From Streptococcus suis (GTDB taxonomy: Bacteria > Bacillota > Bacilli > Lactobacillales > Streptococcaceae): 64,000 nt of DNA. Positions 8,481 to 17,300 of the stretch are shown piece after piece. The notes below the pieces were generated by a model, which did no database searches, was not told the DNA's origin, and saw nothing but the letters and a program-made list of their open reading frames with translations. The first letter of the stretch is position 1. Each line of letters begins with the position of its first letter. The stretch is taken from positions 682,001-746,000 of the forward strand of contig NZ_CP082205.1 in assembly GCF_019856455.1 (NCBI RefSeq), in the 5' to 3' direction. The position numbers were made by a program, and so were the translations under genes.

Positions 8481-9362
8481 CTATTTTCGCTTATATCTTT
8501 GTAGGGCTTTAGCAGTTGCTAATCGGATAAAGGTCAGATAGAAACCTGTCACACCAGCCATTTCCAGCAGGAGTTTCTGTAATTGTTCCCTGACAGATAT
8601 GGTTGAGAGAGTATTTGTGCCAATCACAATGGGATACTTTTCTTGGAAGGTAAATTGGAACTGCTGGGCCAATAGAAGGAGCATTAAAAGCATGAGGGCA
8701 TAGATAGCAACTTGGAGGAGAAGAGCAAGTAAGGTCAGGCTAGAGGCATATTGACCAGGGGATAGTCCGTTGATAAAGAGGAGACCACGATGTTTGGAAA
8801 GGTCGGTCAGCAGGAGCCAGACTAAGAGACAGCAGATGACGAGAGGAATCATATAGTTACTAGCTGGGAGAACTTGTAACAAGGTCAGATAAACATCCTT
8901 GGGAGCAGTAGGATAGTGAAAGGTCAGATTTTGCTCTAAAACTTTTTTATAGACTGTGATACGTTCTGCCAGTTCGCTGTTTGTAAAATGATTGATATTG
9001 TGCCCGTTTGCCTCCCAGTTTTGCATGGTCTGGTAGAGTTCTAACTCCGTTTCCAAGACCTCCTGACTTTTTCCTTGGATATGTTCCTTTTCTAAGTAGG
9101 TGGTCGTCAGTTCCAAGAGTTTTTTATAATAATCCATGCTTTCCTGGTCTAAGGCTTGAGCTTCCTTATCGTCAGCATACAAGACAATTTCAGCTTCTTT
9201 TTTGACTTGTATGATACGGGTTCGATCCTCAAATCGCAGGTTTTCGGCCTCTAGAACATTCCGATAGGACATGGCAAATGGGATAAGGGCGATAGCGGTT
9301 ATCAGGGATAGAAAAATAGCATTGCGTTTCAGTCGTAGAATGAAAAGGAGCAGTAGATTCAT
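8481..9362 (-). CDS. Putative ABC-transporter membrane protein
   Basis: 293 residues: one N-terminal helix, an extracytoplasmic helical region (about residues 35-155) and four or so C-terminal helices. This is the layout of ABC-2 permease halves with a large external loop. It is the last gene of a three-gene unit with an ATPase (9375) and a larger permease (10238), separated by 12 bp. Start ATG 9362 follows GGGAGGT. Substrate unknown; gene context with a small secreted protein and a peptide-responsive regulator suggests peptide export or immunity. Confidence 0.65.
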   Translation of the reverse strand: MNLLLLFILRLKRNAIFLSLITAIALIPFAMSYRNVLEAENLRFEDRTRIIQVKKEAEIVLYADDKEAQALDQESMDYYKKLLELTTTYLEKEHIQGKSQEVLETELELYQTMQNWEANGHNINHFTNSELAERITVYKKVLEQNLTFHYPTAPKDVYLTLLQVLPASNYMIPLVICCLLVWLLLTDLSKHRGLLFINGLSPGQYASSLTLLALLLQVAIYALMLLMLLLLAQQFQFTFQEKYPIVIGTNTLSTISVREQLQKLLLEMAGVTGFYLTFIRLATAKALQRYKRK

Positions 9363-9374
9363 AGTCAGACCTCC

Positions 9375-10235
9375 CTATTCAAATAGTTCTTTATAGATTT
9401 CTTCGGACTGGTGCTCCTGAACGCTAATATCCAAAATTTCTACCTGACAAGCCATGAGCTGGTCTAGATAGAAATGCAGACTGTGAACACTCGTGTCTAC
9501 CTGAATGCTATCATTGGCCAAAGTCAGTCCCTTCACTTGCCCAAGTTTCTGATACACTGTCTGATTGTCACTAGTCTGAATGGCATATTGTCGCCCAACC
9601 TGTTCCAGTTTCCACTCAATGATTTTTCCCTGTTTAAGAAAGAGCAGTTGGTCGGTTAGTTGGTCTACTTCGTTTAATTGGTGGGAAGACACGATAATGG
9701 TTGAACCATTTTTGGCTAGTTTCTGGAGCAATTTTCGGGTTTGAATGTAGCTGGTCGGGTCCAAGCCGTTCAAGGGTTCATCCAAGAGCATGACCTGGGG
9801 CTTGTTCATTATACCGATAGCCAGCAGGAGATGTTGCTTCATTCCCAGGGAATAATTTTTGACAGGGATATTCACATAATCACGGATACCGATTTCTTGG
9901 ATGACTTCCTCAATCCGCTCTTTTGGTAAATCTTGGATAGTTTGGACCAATCGCAAATGCTCTAGCCCAGTCAATTCAGGGTAGAGGACCCGGTTGTCCT
10001 GAAGGTAGGCCAAGCTTCGATAGATAGTTGGATCAACGTGCTTTTTGCCATTTATAGAAATCTCTCCTGAATCAAAGGATTGCAGGTTGGCAATGCAGTC
10101 TAGGAGGGTTGTCTTTCCAGCTCCATTTGGTCCAATCAAGGCCCAAATTCCAGGTTCCACCAGTTCTAGGTTTAGCTGGTCTAGTATGTTCTTTTTCCCG
10201 TAGGATTTGCACAAATTGTGTATGGATAATCGCAT
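9375..10235 (-). CDS. ABC transporter ATP-binding protein
   Basis: 286-residue ABC ATPase: Walker A GPNGAGKTT, signature YSLGMKQH, Walker B VMLLDEPLNGLDP, switch SSHQLNEVD. The SLGMKQ signature places it with the BcrA-like class. It starts 2 bp after the stop of the upstream permease, using GTGAGGT as ribosome-binding site, so translation is probably coupled. Middle gene of the 8481-11776 unit. Confidence 0.88.
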   Translation of the reverse strand: MRLSIHNLCKSYGKKNILDQLNLELVEPGIWALIGPNGAGKTTLLDCIANLQSFDSGEISINGKKHVDPTIYRSLAYLQDNRVLYPELTGLEHLRLVQTIQDLPKERIEEVIQEIGIRDYVNIPVKNYSLGMKQHLLLAIGIMNKPQVMLLDEPLNGLDPTSYIQTRKLLQKLAKNGSTIIVSSHQLNEVDQLTDQLLFLKQGKIIEWKLEQVGRQYAIQTSDNQTVYQKLGQVKGLTLANDSIQVDTSVHSLHFYLDQLMACQVEILDISVQEHQSEEIYKELFE

Positions 10236-10237
10236 GG

Positions 10238-11455
10238 TTAGACCTCACTTTTTCTTGTCAGGAGATAGAATTGCAGGCAATAGATGAGTAGGTTACTGAT
10301 GAGCAGGACTGTGAAGACTTTTGGAATGCTGTATCCTGTCAATTGATGGTAGATGATAGCACTTCCGTCTGCCAGATTGCCTGCATTCCAAAGGCTGAAT
10401 GGATTTAAGATATGGGGATAGAAGTTGGCACTGATAGCTATGCCTAGTGTGACAACCAGTCCAGCCAGTCCATTTTTTAAGACTCTAGCCAAGGTCTGTG
10501 CCACTCCCAGCAAAAATAGAAGGTAGAGATAGTGCATGCCACAGGCTAGCAAGATGACCTGGTAAATAGGTTTGATAGCTGTTTGGATCAGGCTGGAATC
10601 AATTCTCTTACTAATATAGGTGGTGACGGGATAAATCCAGCTACTATTGCCATTTAGTAAAAAAGCGATGAGCAAATGGCTCAGATAGAGGGTTAGAAAG
10701 AGGGCAGTATAGAGTGTTAGGAAGGCTAGGTATTTATTGGTTGTAATTCGGATTCTAGTCAGCCCTAGGGTCTGTAAAAGGCGAATCTGCCGGCTAGTTC
10801 CCTGCTGGTCTTTGATGAAAAAATTGGTGAAAGTTAAGAGAAAGAGAGGAAGAGTGATGACCAGGCCTAGCTGTTTTTGACCCTGCCAGATTTCATGACT
10901 GGTTCCTTTTAAGGCCTGCTGCCCCAGGCTCTTGACGATTTCTCTATCTGTTGGTGTTTTGGGATTCTCAAAGGCTGTCAGGTAAAGCTCAGTTGGAAAG
11001 GCAGAGGGTATCTCCTTTTCTAACAGATACTTGGACATCAAGAAGGTATTTTCGATGGTTTGTGGGGTAAAATCATAGCTTTGGTAGGAAAGGCTGATGT
11101 ATTGACCATCCTGCTGATAGTGCTGGATATTTTTCTCATAAAAATAGGTCCAGTCCTCCTTCTTGACCGCCTCAATCTCCTTTTGGAAGTTGGCGATATA
11201 GTTTGTAAAGAATGTTTTTTCAGCCTGGTAATCCTCTTCACTGAGAGTTTGAGTCTGATACTGTGTTTCTAAATCTTGTATGATATTTTCAAAATTTTGG
11301 ACAGACTGTTCATAGTGTTGGATGACCTTTAGCTTGGCCTGGCGATTGTGGTAGCCTGCTAGAAAGGAACTAGCTAGGATGGCAATCAGCATGACCAAGA
11401 TAGCGAACAAGGTTTTCTTGCTACGGAAAAATAGCTTTCCTTCAATTTGAAACAT
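10238..11455 (-). CDS. ABC-2-type permease with large external domain
   Basis: 405 residues: N-terminal helix (residues ~15-35), a long extracytoplasmic helical segment, and about five C-terminal helices, like ABC2_membrane permeases. ATG 11455 is chosen because GGAGG lies 5 bp before it; the longer in-frame TTG at 11467 overlaps that site. It partners the ATPase at 9375 and probably the shorter protein at 8481. Confidence 0.75.
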   Translation of the reverse strand: MFQIEGKLFFRSKKTLFAILVMLIAILASSFLAGYHNRQAKLKVIQHYEQSVQNFENIIQDLETQYQTQTLSEEDYQAEKTFFTNYIANFQKEIEAVKKEDWTYFYEKNIQHYQQDGQYISLSYQSYDFTPQTIENTFLMSKYLLEKEIPSAFPTELYLTAFENPKTPTDREIVKSLGQQALKGTSHEIWQGQKQLGLVITLPLFLLTFTNFFIKDQQGTSRQIRLLQTLGLTRIRITTNKYLAFLTLYTALFLTLYLSHLLIAFLLNGNSSWIYPVTTYISKRIDSSLIQTAIKPIYQVILLACGMHYLYLLFLLGVAQTLARVLKNGLAGLVVTLGIAISANFYPHILNPFSLWNAGNLADGSAIIYHQLTGYSIPKVFTVLLISNLLIYCLQFYLLTRKSEV

Positions 11456-11500
11456 AGATACCTCCAAAAGAGAAGAGATTGTAGGGGAAGATTTTAATTT

Positions 11501-11776
11501 TTATCTAGAGATAGTTCCTGAATAGTAGGCTAAGTAATAACCGTCACTAGTTTTTTGATAATCAGTTAAGCGTAAATAGCCATCGTACTTTACACCGTGT
11601 GGATATTCATCGTAGTATCTAGTTTGAGTTAGATTTTTAACTACGAATAATTTTCTGTCAATATAATAGGAACGAGGGATTGCTGCCACTCTTAGAGAGA
11701 TTTCAGCATTTACAGATAGAGTTGTAGTTGTTGTTAGTATCGGGCTAATGATAGATAGTAGCAAGGCTGAACGCAA
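11501..11776 (-). CDS. Small secreted protein, start codon uncertain
   Basis: 91 residues from TTG: a signal peptide (LLLSIISPILTTTTTLSVNA, cleavage after NAE-type site likely) and a mature part of about 65 residues rich in Tyr and charged residues, with no Cys. In-frame sequence upstream reads I-K-K-I-I-L-R-S, as if an original ATG had become ATA (codon 11789-11791). A TTG start lacks a clear ribosome-binding site. It is first in the minus-strand unit before the ABC genes and has its own promoter. Its position resembles lactococcin-972-like or other secreted-peptide clusters but it shows no match to that family that I can recognise. It may be a decaying gene. Confidence 0.5.
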   Translation of the reverse strand: MRSALLLSIISPILTTTTTLSVNAEISLRVAAIPRSYYIDRKLFVVKNLTQTRYYDEYPHGVKYDGYLRLTDYQKTSDGYYLAYYSGTISR

Positions 11777-11836
11777 AATAATCTTTTTTATGTTATATTC
11801 TGCATTTATTTATAGAAAATATCTTCTCTGTATACT

Positions 11837-11865
11837 ATTATATCAATATTTTTAAATGTAGTCAA
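11837..11865 (-). promoter_or_regulatory. Promoter of the secreted-protein/ABC unit
   Basis: On the minus strand TTGACT (11860-11865), 17-bp spacer, TATAAT (11837-11842). A near-consensus promoter 60 bp upstream of the secreted protein. Confidence 0.75.
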
Positions 11866-11890
11866 TATAAAAATGAAAATTTTAATATAA

Positions 11891-11908
11891 AAATGAATAA
11901 ATTCATTT
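11891..11908. promoter_or_regulatory. PlcR-box-like palindrome
   Basis: AAATGAATAAATTCATTT: 8-bp perfect arms around AA. Its core fits the PlcR box TATGNANNNNTNCATA except for the outermost base pair. It overlaps the -35 region of regulator 2 and lies upstream of the divergent promoter, so it could repress one and activate the other. Assignment is inference from the PlcR/TprA-like protein encoded beside it. Confidence 0.55.
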
Positions 11909-11918
11909 CGGAATAGTA

Positions 11919-11924
11919 TATAAT
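11919..11924 (+). promoter_or_regulatory. -10 box of regulator 2
   Basis: TATAAT 27 bp before the ATG at 11951; its -35 position lies inside the palindrome. Confidence 0.6.
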
Positions 11925-11950
11925 ATTATTAAATAAATTTGGAGTATGTT

Positions 11951-12826
11951 ATGAATAGTATAAGTGGTAGTCGTTTTAAGCAACGAAGAAAAGAACTTGG
12001 ACTGACTCAGAGTGCCTTAGCTAAGGATATTTGTGAGCAGAGTTTGATTAGTAGAATTGAAAATACCAACCTTTCTCCCTCATCGGAAATTCTTTTCCTA
12101 TTGTCTAATAGGCTGGGTGTGACCATGAATTATTTTTTTGAGGAATTTGTTCAAGAAAGTAGACATAGTATAGGAAAAATACGAACTATTTTCTCCCAAC
12201 AATTGCTTCTCAGAAATTATGAAATTGTAGAGCAATTGTATGTGAAAGAGGTGGAAAGCAGGCACTTATTGAATGAGGAAGATAAGGCTTATTTAGATTA
12301 TATTTTTATCTTGGTTCGATTTTACTTATACAATGAAAGGGATTTTGCGATAAAAGAGTTTGATAGACTAAATGCTATTATCGCTCCTCATTACTATTTT
12401 TATTTAGATTTTTTGAACAGTTACACTATTTTTCTAGGTGAAGTTGGTGAAGATGACAAATATATGGAGTTGGTCAGCAATGTAAAATCAGAGGTGAGTA
12501 AGCTTGATTTATCAATCAATGCTGACTTTCAAGCCTATATAAAGATTGGTTACAATTATGCTAGATTTCTTCTAAAACGAAAACAGACGAACGTAGCTTT
12601 AGATGAAGTGACAGAGCTGATCAACCAATTGAATGCCTACAACAGTAGTTTTTTATTGCCAGATTTACTATGTTTGTTGGGGAATATCAGCAAAGGCTTA
12701 TTGAGAGAAGATGAAGTTTTAGATCTGTATGAGCAGGCACTAGTTTTATACAAGTTACAAGGAAATACAAAGTTATATTTGTCATTGAAGAATTTTTTAG
12801 TAACAATGGGTAAGGAAATATATTGA
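11951..12826 (+). CDS. PlcR/TprA-like regulator 2 (XRE helix-turn-helix plus TPR)
   Basis: 291 residues, similar throughout to the regulator at 4850: helix-turn-helix at residues ~6-60 (SRFKQRRKELGLTQSALAKD, SLISRIENTNLSP) and a TPR-like helical remainder ending with the shared FLLPDLLCLLGN and ALVLYKLQGN segments. Start ATG follows GGAG with 6-bp spacing; the in-frame TTG at 11939 overlaps that site. A short gene for an exported peptide begins 30 bp after its stop, which is the regulator-peptide pairing of TprA-PhrA and PlcR-PapR. It is divergent from the secreted-protein/ABC operon, the likely target. Confidence 0.87.
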   Translation: MNSISGSRFKQRRKELGLTQSALAKDICEQSLISRIENTNLSPSSEILFLLSNRLGVTMNYFFEEFVQESRHSIGKIRTIFSQQLLLRNYEIVEQLYVKEVESRHLLNEEDKAYLDYIFILVRFYLYNERDFAIKEFDRLNAIIAPHYYFYLDFLNSYTIFLGEVGEDDKYMELVSNVKSEVSKLDLSINADFQAYIKIGYNYARFLLKRKQTNVALDEVTELINQLNAYNSSFLLPDLLCLLGNISKGLLREDEVLDLYEQALVLYKLQGNTKLYLSLKNFLVTMGKEIY

Positions 12827-12856
12827 AAAATTAGTTATATCAAAAAGGAGGTATGT

Positions 12857-12985
12857 ATGAAACGGATAGTTACAATGATTTGTCTGTTTCTCGCAATCGC
12901 AATAGTAATCATTCCCCTTAAACGAACCGTTACGAGAACTTCTGATGGATTTGATCCTGGGGGAATTAATGTTATGAAAAAGTAA
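12857..12985 (+). CDS. Phr/PapR-like exported signal-peptide precursor
   Basis: 42 codons, absent from ordinary gene calls because of size, with an AAAGGAGG site. Layout: MKR, hydrophobic segment (about residues 4-21), then a polar tail KRTVTRTSDGFDPGG followed by INVMKK. The basic start, Sec-type hydrophobic core and short C-terminal tail match Phr-type pre-peptides, and the tail resembles the tail of pneumococcal PhrA in placement (T-V-R-x-S...G-x-D-x-G, from memory). It is transcribed with regulator 2. The tail or its last residues would be the mature signal taken up by an oligopeptide permease; the exact cut site is not known. Confidence 0.72.
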   Translation: MKRIVTMICLFLAIAIVIIPLKRTVTRTSDGFDPGGINVMKK

Positions 12986-12990
12986 GGGAC

Positions 12991-13019
12991 TTGAATATTT
13001 TTGTTGAATTTGATATACT
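12991..13019 (+). promoter_or_regulatory. Promoter of the 111-residue gene
   Basis: TTGAAT (12991-12996), 17-bp spacer, TATACT (13014-13019). Confidence 0.65.
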
Positions 13020-13048
13020 AAATTTATCAAAAACAAGGAGGGTCTTTT

Positions 13049-13384
13049 ATGGAAAAGACACAGATTATTCAAGACGTTTTGGCTCTCATTCAAGACTTGA
13101 ATCGGGCCTTCCAAGCAGATAAAGTAGGAACAGCTGATGAACAGCGATTGCAACATAATCTGACAGAGACGACACGCATATTATCGGAGGCCGAGTCTGT
13201 TACCAATTCTGAACTGATTGCGATTGAGAAATTTTATCGTTCGACCAGTTTTCTAGTTGGACTGGGCGACCTGCGATTGAGTGAAACTAGCAGGCAGGCT
13301 TGGCAGGCCTTCGATCGCTATTACTACCAAACGATCAGAGAAGAACTCAAACTCTATGGCGGCTCTGCCATTGCCCAAGTATAA
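13049..13384 (+). CDS. Small helical hypothetical protein
   Basis: 111 residues, soluble, predicted nearly all helical, no signal peptide, no Cys. Start ATG follows AAGGAGGGTC. The size and helical-bundle character are like enterocin-A-type immunity proteins, and the neighbourhood is bacteriocin-like, but I see no diagnostic motif and do not assign that function. It has its own promoter and is followed by a dispersed repeat that ends in a terminator-like hairpin. Confidence 0.6.
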   Translation: MEKTQIIQDVLALIQDLNRAFQADKVGTADEQRLQHNLTETTRILSEAESVTNSELIAIEKFYRSTSFLVGLGDLRLSETSRQAWQAFDRYYYQTIREELKLYGGSAIAQV

Positions 13385-13394
13385 TAGATGTTAA

Positions 13395-13573
13395 GGGAGT
13401 GGGACAAAAATCGGTAACCCGCAGGGTTCGATGAGTCGTTAGCCCACCCCCGCACAGTTGAGTAGGGCTGTAAAAGCTGATAAAATCAGCTAATTAGAGC
13501 CCACTCAACCACTGCGTCAAGTTTAACTATTGAAAAAAACTAAGGAGGCCAGGACTTTTGTCCCAGCCTCTTT
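13395..13573 (+). repeat. Dispersed intergenic repeat, copy 1
   Basis: Starts GGGAGTGGGAC, contains CCCACCCCCGCACAGTTGA and TCAACCACTGCG (the latter pair as a long hairpin), and ends in GAGGCcaGGAC-tttt-GTCCcaGCCTC plus T's, a terminator-like hairpin. Shared blocks recur at 17687-17858 and in reverse at 23350-23611 with 28576-28603. Confidence 0.75.
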
Positions 13574-13577
13574 ATGT

Positions 13578-13583
13578 TATAAT
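13578..13583 (+). promoter_or_regulatory. -10 box of the ABC pair at 13609
   Basis: TATAAT just after the repeat, 25 bp before the start codon; the repeat would supply the -35 region. Confidence 0.5.
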
Positions 13584-13608
13584 ATTACTAAGAAAAGCGA
13601 GGTGTACC

Positions 13609-14310
13609 ATGTCCTATATCCAAGTAAAGAATTCTTCGAAATATTATCAGATGGGGGATGCGACCATTGTGGCAAATGACAGCGTGTCCTTTGAGATTGA
13701 GCAGGGTGAGTTGGTCATCATTCTTGGCTCATCTGGTGCGGGCAAATCCACTCTGCTCAATATCTTAGGTGGCATGGATAGCAACGATGAGGGGGAGGTT
13801 TGGATTGACGGTGTGGATATTGCCAAGCTTTCCAGTCATGAACTGACCAATTATCGTAGAGATGATGTAGGTTTTGTCTTTCAATTTTATAACTTGGTTG
13901 CCAATCTGACCGCCAAGGAAAATGTGGAATTAGCTGCAGAAATCGTCAAGGATTCCTTGGATGCCGAGGAAGTCTTGGAACAGGTCGGACTCGGTCACCG
14001 AATCAATAATTTCCCTGCTCAGCTTTCAGGTGGTGAGCAGCAACGTGTGGCCATTGCCCGTGCTGTTGCCAAAAAGCCTAAAATTTTGCTTTGCGATGAA
14101 CCGACAGGCGCTCTGGACTACCAAACAGGTAAGCAGGTCTTACAAATCCTACAAGATATGTCCCGCACACAAGGGGCGACGGTGATCATCGTTACCCACA
14201 ATAGTTCCCTAGCCCCTATTGCAGACAGGGTCATTCGAATGCGGGATGCCCGTGTGCATTCGGTCGAGCTGAACGCAGAACCGCAGGATATTGCTAGTCT
14301 AGAATATTAG
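13609..14310 (+). CDS. ABC transporter ATP-binding protein (MacB/LolD class)
   Basis: 233 residues. Walker [10 protein letters not shown], signature [14 protein letters not shown], Walker [13 protein letters not shown], switch [11 protein letters not shown]. This is the MacB/LolD/FtsE-like class that works with FtsX-type permeases by mechanotransmission rather than direct transport. ATG 13609 follows GCGAGGT; an upstream in-frame TTG is inside the repeat and rejected. It nearly touches the permease gene at 14322, so they are one operon. Confidence 0.9.
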   Translation: MSYIQVKNSSKYYQMGDATIVANDSVSFEIEQGELVIILGSSGAGKSTLLNILGGMDSNDEGEVWIDGVDIAKLSSHELTNYRRDDVGFVFQFYNLVANLTAKENVELAAEIVKDSLDAEEVLEQVGLGHRINNFPAQLSGGEQQRVAIARAVAKKPKILLCDEPTGALDYQTGKQVLQILQDMSRTQGATVIIVTHNSSLAPIADRVIRMRDARVHSVELNAEPQDIASLEY

Positions 14311-14321
14311 TGGGTGAAACT

Positions 14322-17300
14322 ATGAAAAAGAAAATCTACTGGAAGGATATGAGGCAATCTCTGCTTTCTTCCAAGGGGCGTTTTTTGTCCATATTTAGCC
14401 TGATGATGCTAGGAGCTCTAGCTTTGACAGGTCTGAAAGTAACAGCTCCAAATATGGAAAAGACGGCCCAAGCCTATATAGCCAGTCATCGAACGATGGA
14501 TTTGGCAGTAATTTCAGGTCTGGGACTTAGTCAAGCTGACCTTGACGAATTAGAAACGATAGAAGGTGCTACTCTTGAAGCGGGCTACTTTAAAGATGTG
14601 GTTACTAATGAAGGACAGACTGCAATTCGGTTGTTTTCAGCACCCAAGACCCTATCGACCTATAAGCTAGTAGCAGGGGAAATGCCCAGCCAAAAGGGGC
14701 AAATAGCCCTATCAGCTTCTTTAAAAAATCGTTACAAATTGGACGATACATTTCAAGTAACCGAGCCTGACAAGGATGGCACCATCCTGACCCAAACCAC
14801 CTTTAAAGTTGTGGGCTTTGTCGCATCAGCAGAAATTTGGGACAATGAAACCATGGGCATGGCTGCAAGTGGTGATGGGCAGTTAGGTGGCTATGGCCTT
14901 GTTAGTCAGGATACCTTCAAATCAGAAGTTTACACTATTGCCCGTATTCGCTATGATGATTTGGTTGATTTACTATATTACAGTCAGGCCTATCAAGACA
15001 GGTTGGACCAGCACCAAGAAGACTTAGAAAAGTTATTGGCTAACAATGATGAACAACGATTAGCAACTATTCAGTCAGATGGACAGACAGATATTTCAAA
15101 AGGGGAAGAGGAAATTGCTCAGGCTCAATCCCAACTTGACCAAGCAGAGGCAGATTTGGCGAAAGGTCAGGAACAAGTCGCAAGTGGTCGCAGTGAGTTT
15201 GCGCGTGGTAGAGCCAAACTAGTTCAATCGGAAATGGAATTGCGAACCGTCCTTGCTCAATTGTTGCAAACCAAGTTTCAATTGGATGAAAGTAAAAAAG
15301 AGTTGGACAACCAGAAGGATAAACTAGACCAAAACAAATCTTTTTTGGATGTAAGTCACGAGGGACTACTTGAAACTGCTCAACGCTTGGAAAGTGCCAA
15401 ACAGCAACTGGATTCCCAAAATGCCCAACTGAGTCAAACTGCATCGGAAATTTCAACTGGTCGTGCTAACTGGTACCAAAACCAACAAAATTTGAACCAG
15501 CTGATTGCCAATCACTTGCAAGAAGGTCAAACCCTCTCAGACTATCCTGACTTGTTGGCTAGACAGGAAGCCTTGGACGCAGAAAAAGCTCGCTTAGATC
15601 AACTTGAAGCTGACTATGAGCAGGCCAACCAAGCCTATTTACAAGGTTATGATTACTATCAAACCCAACAAAATGAATACAATAGCAATCTAGCCCAGTA
15701 CCAAACTTGGAATCAAGAATATCAGGCAGGTTTGGCCCGTTATCAAGCAGGTTTAAGTCAGTATGAACAAGGCATTGCAGCCTACAATAAAGGAGTAGAA
15801 GACTATGAATGGGGACTGAGTCAGTTAGAGTCTTCAAATCAACTGCTCCGTCAGGAAGAACTCCGTTTGGAGGAGGCTGATAAAGAGTTAAGTCAAGCTC
15901 AATCCCAATTTTCTGAGAAGAAAGCCACGGCCGATCAAGAAATTAGCCAAGCTCAAACTGAGATTGCTCAGGCTAAATCCGACTTAAGTAAGCTGGAAAA
16001 AGCGCCCTATCAGGTCTATACTCGATCAAGCCTACCAGGTGGGGATGGCTATACTACCTACAGCAATGCGACTAGGTCTATTGCTGCAGTGGGCAATGTC
16101 TTCCCAGTTGTTCTCTACCTTGTCGCAGCTCTAGTGACTTTTACCACCATGGCCCGTTTTGTCGATGAAGAGCGAACACAGTCAGGTCTCCTCAAGGCCC
16201 TTGGCTATACGAATAGACAGATTATGGCTAAGTTCATTCTCTATGGTTTGGCGGCAGGTCTGGTAGGAACAATAGTCGGTATAATAGCAGGCAATCTCCT
16301 CCTGTCTCCACTTATTTCTAACATTATTACGCAGACAACCGTGATTGGACCAGCTAAACTTCATTTTTATCCCCTTTGGACAGGTTTAGCCTTGCTCCTG
16401 TCTTTGGCTTCCTCGGTCCTGCCAGCTTACTTGGTGGCTCGTCGGGAGCTGACAGAAAAACCTGCTCAGCTACTTTTACCTAAGCCACCGGTTACAGGCT
16501 CCAGCATTTGGCTAGAAAAATGGCCAGCTATCTGGTCTCGCCTGAGCTTCACCCACAAGGTGACAGCCCGCAATATCTTCCGCTACAAGCTTCGTATGCT
16601 TATGACCATCTTTGGAGTAGCAGGGACCGTCGCCCTTCTTTTTGGAGGACTGGGTATCCGTTCCTCTATTTCAGGAGTTGTCCAACGACAGTTTGGGGAG
16701 CTGATCCATTATGATATGTTGGTGGTGGAAAATAGCAGAGCTACTGAGGAAGAGTTGGATAAGTTAACACATTTTCTTCAGTCAAATCAGGTTCGCCAAT
16801 CCTTGCCAGTGGCTTTTGAACAGCTCAGTCAAACAGTGGAAACTAGTGGCCAGAGAAAAAATATTTCCATTGGACTGTATATTTCAGACCGTCAGGACTT
16901 GGGAAATCTAGTCAGTCTTGAAAATTCTTCTGGTAAAGCTATCCAGCTGAGTGGCAGGGGGATTGTTCTCACAGAAAAATTGGCGCAAATCTACGGGGTC
17001 TCTGTTGGTGATAAGCTATCACTGACCTTGGAAGATAAGGAAGTTTCAGTCAGGGTAGAGGCTGTGGCTGATATGTATGCAGGGCATTTTATCTATATGA
17101 CAGATAGCTACTACGAACAAGTGACCAGCAAGCAGAAGACTGCCAATGCCTATTTGGTTCAGTTGAAAGACAGTCAGTTGGGGCATATTCAGACTCTTGC
17201 AAGTCAACTCCTAGCGATGCCAGCAGTCAGAAGTTTGGTTCAAAATACTTCTCTTATAGACATGCTTACCACGATTGCGGGCTCGCTTCAGACCATCATG

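Noticed and set aside
15067..15837. Minus-strand ORFs opposite the coiled-coil permease
   Set aside because: Antisense shadows of repetitive coiled-coil codons.
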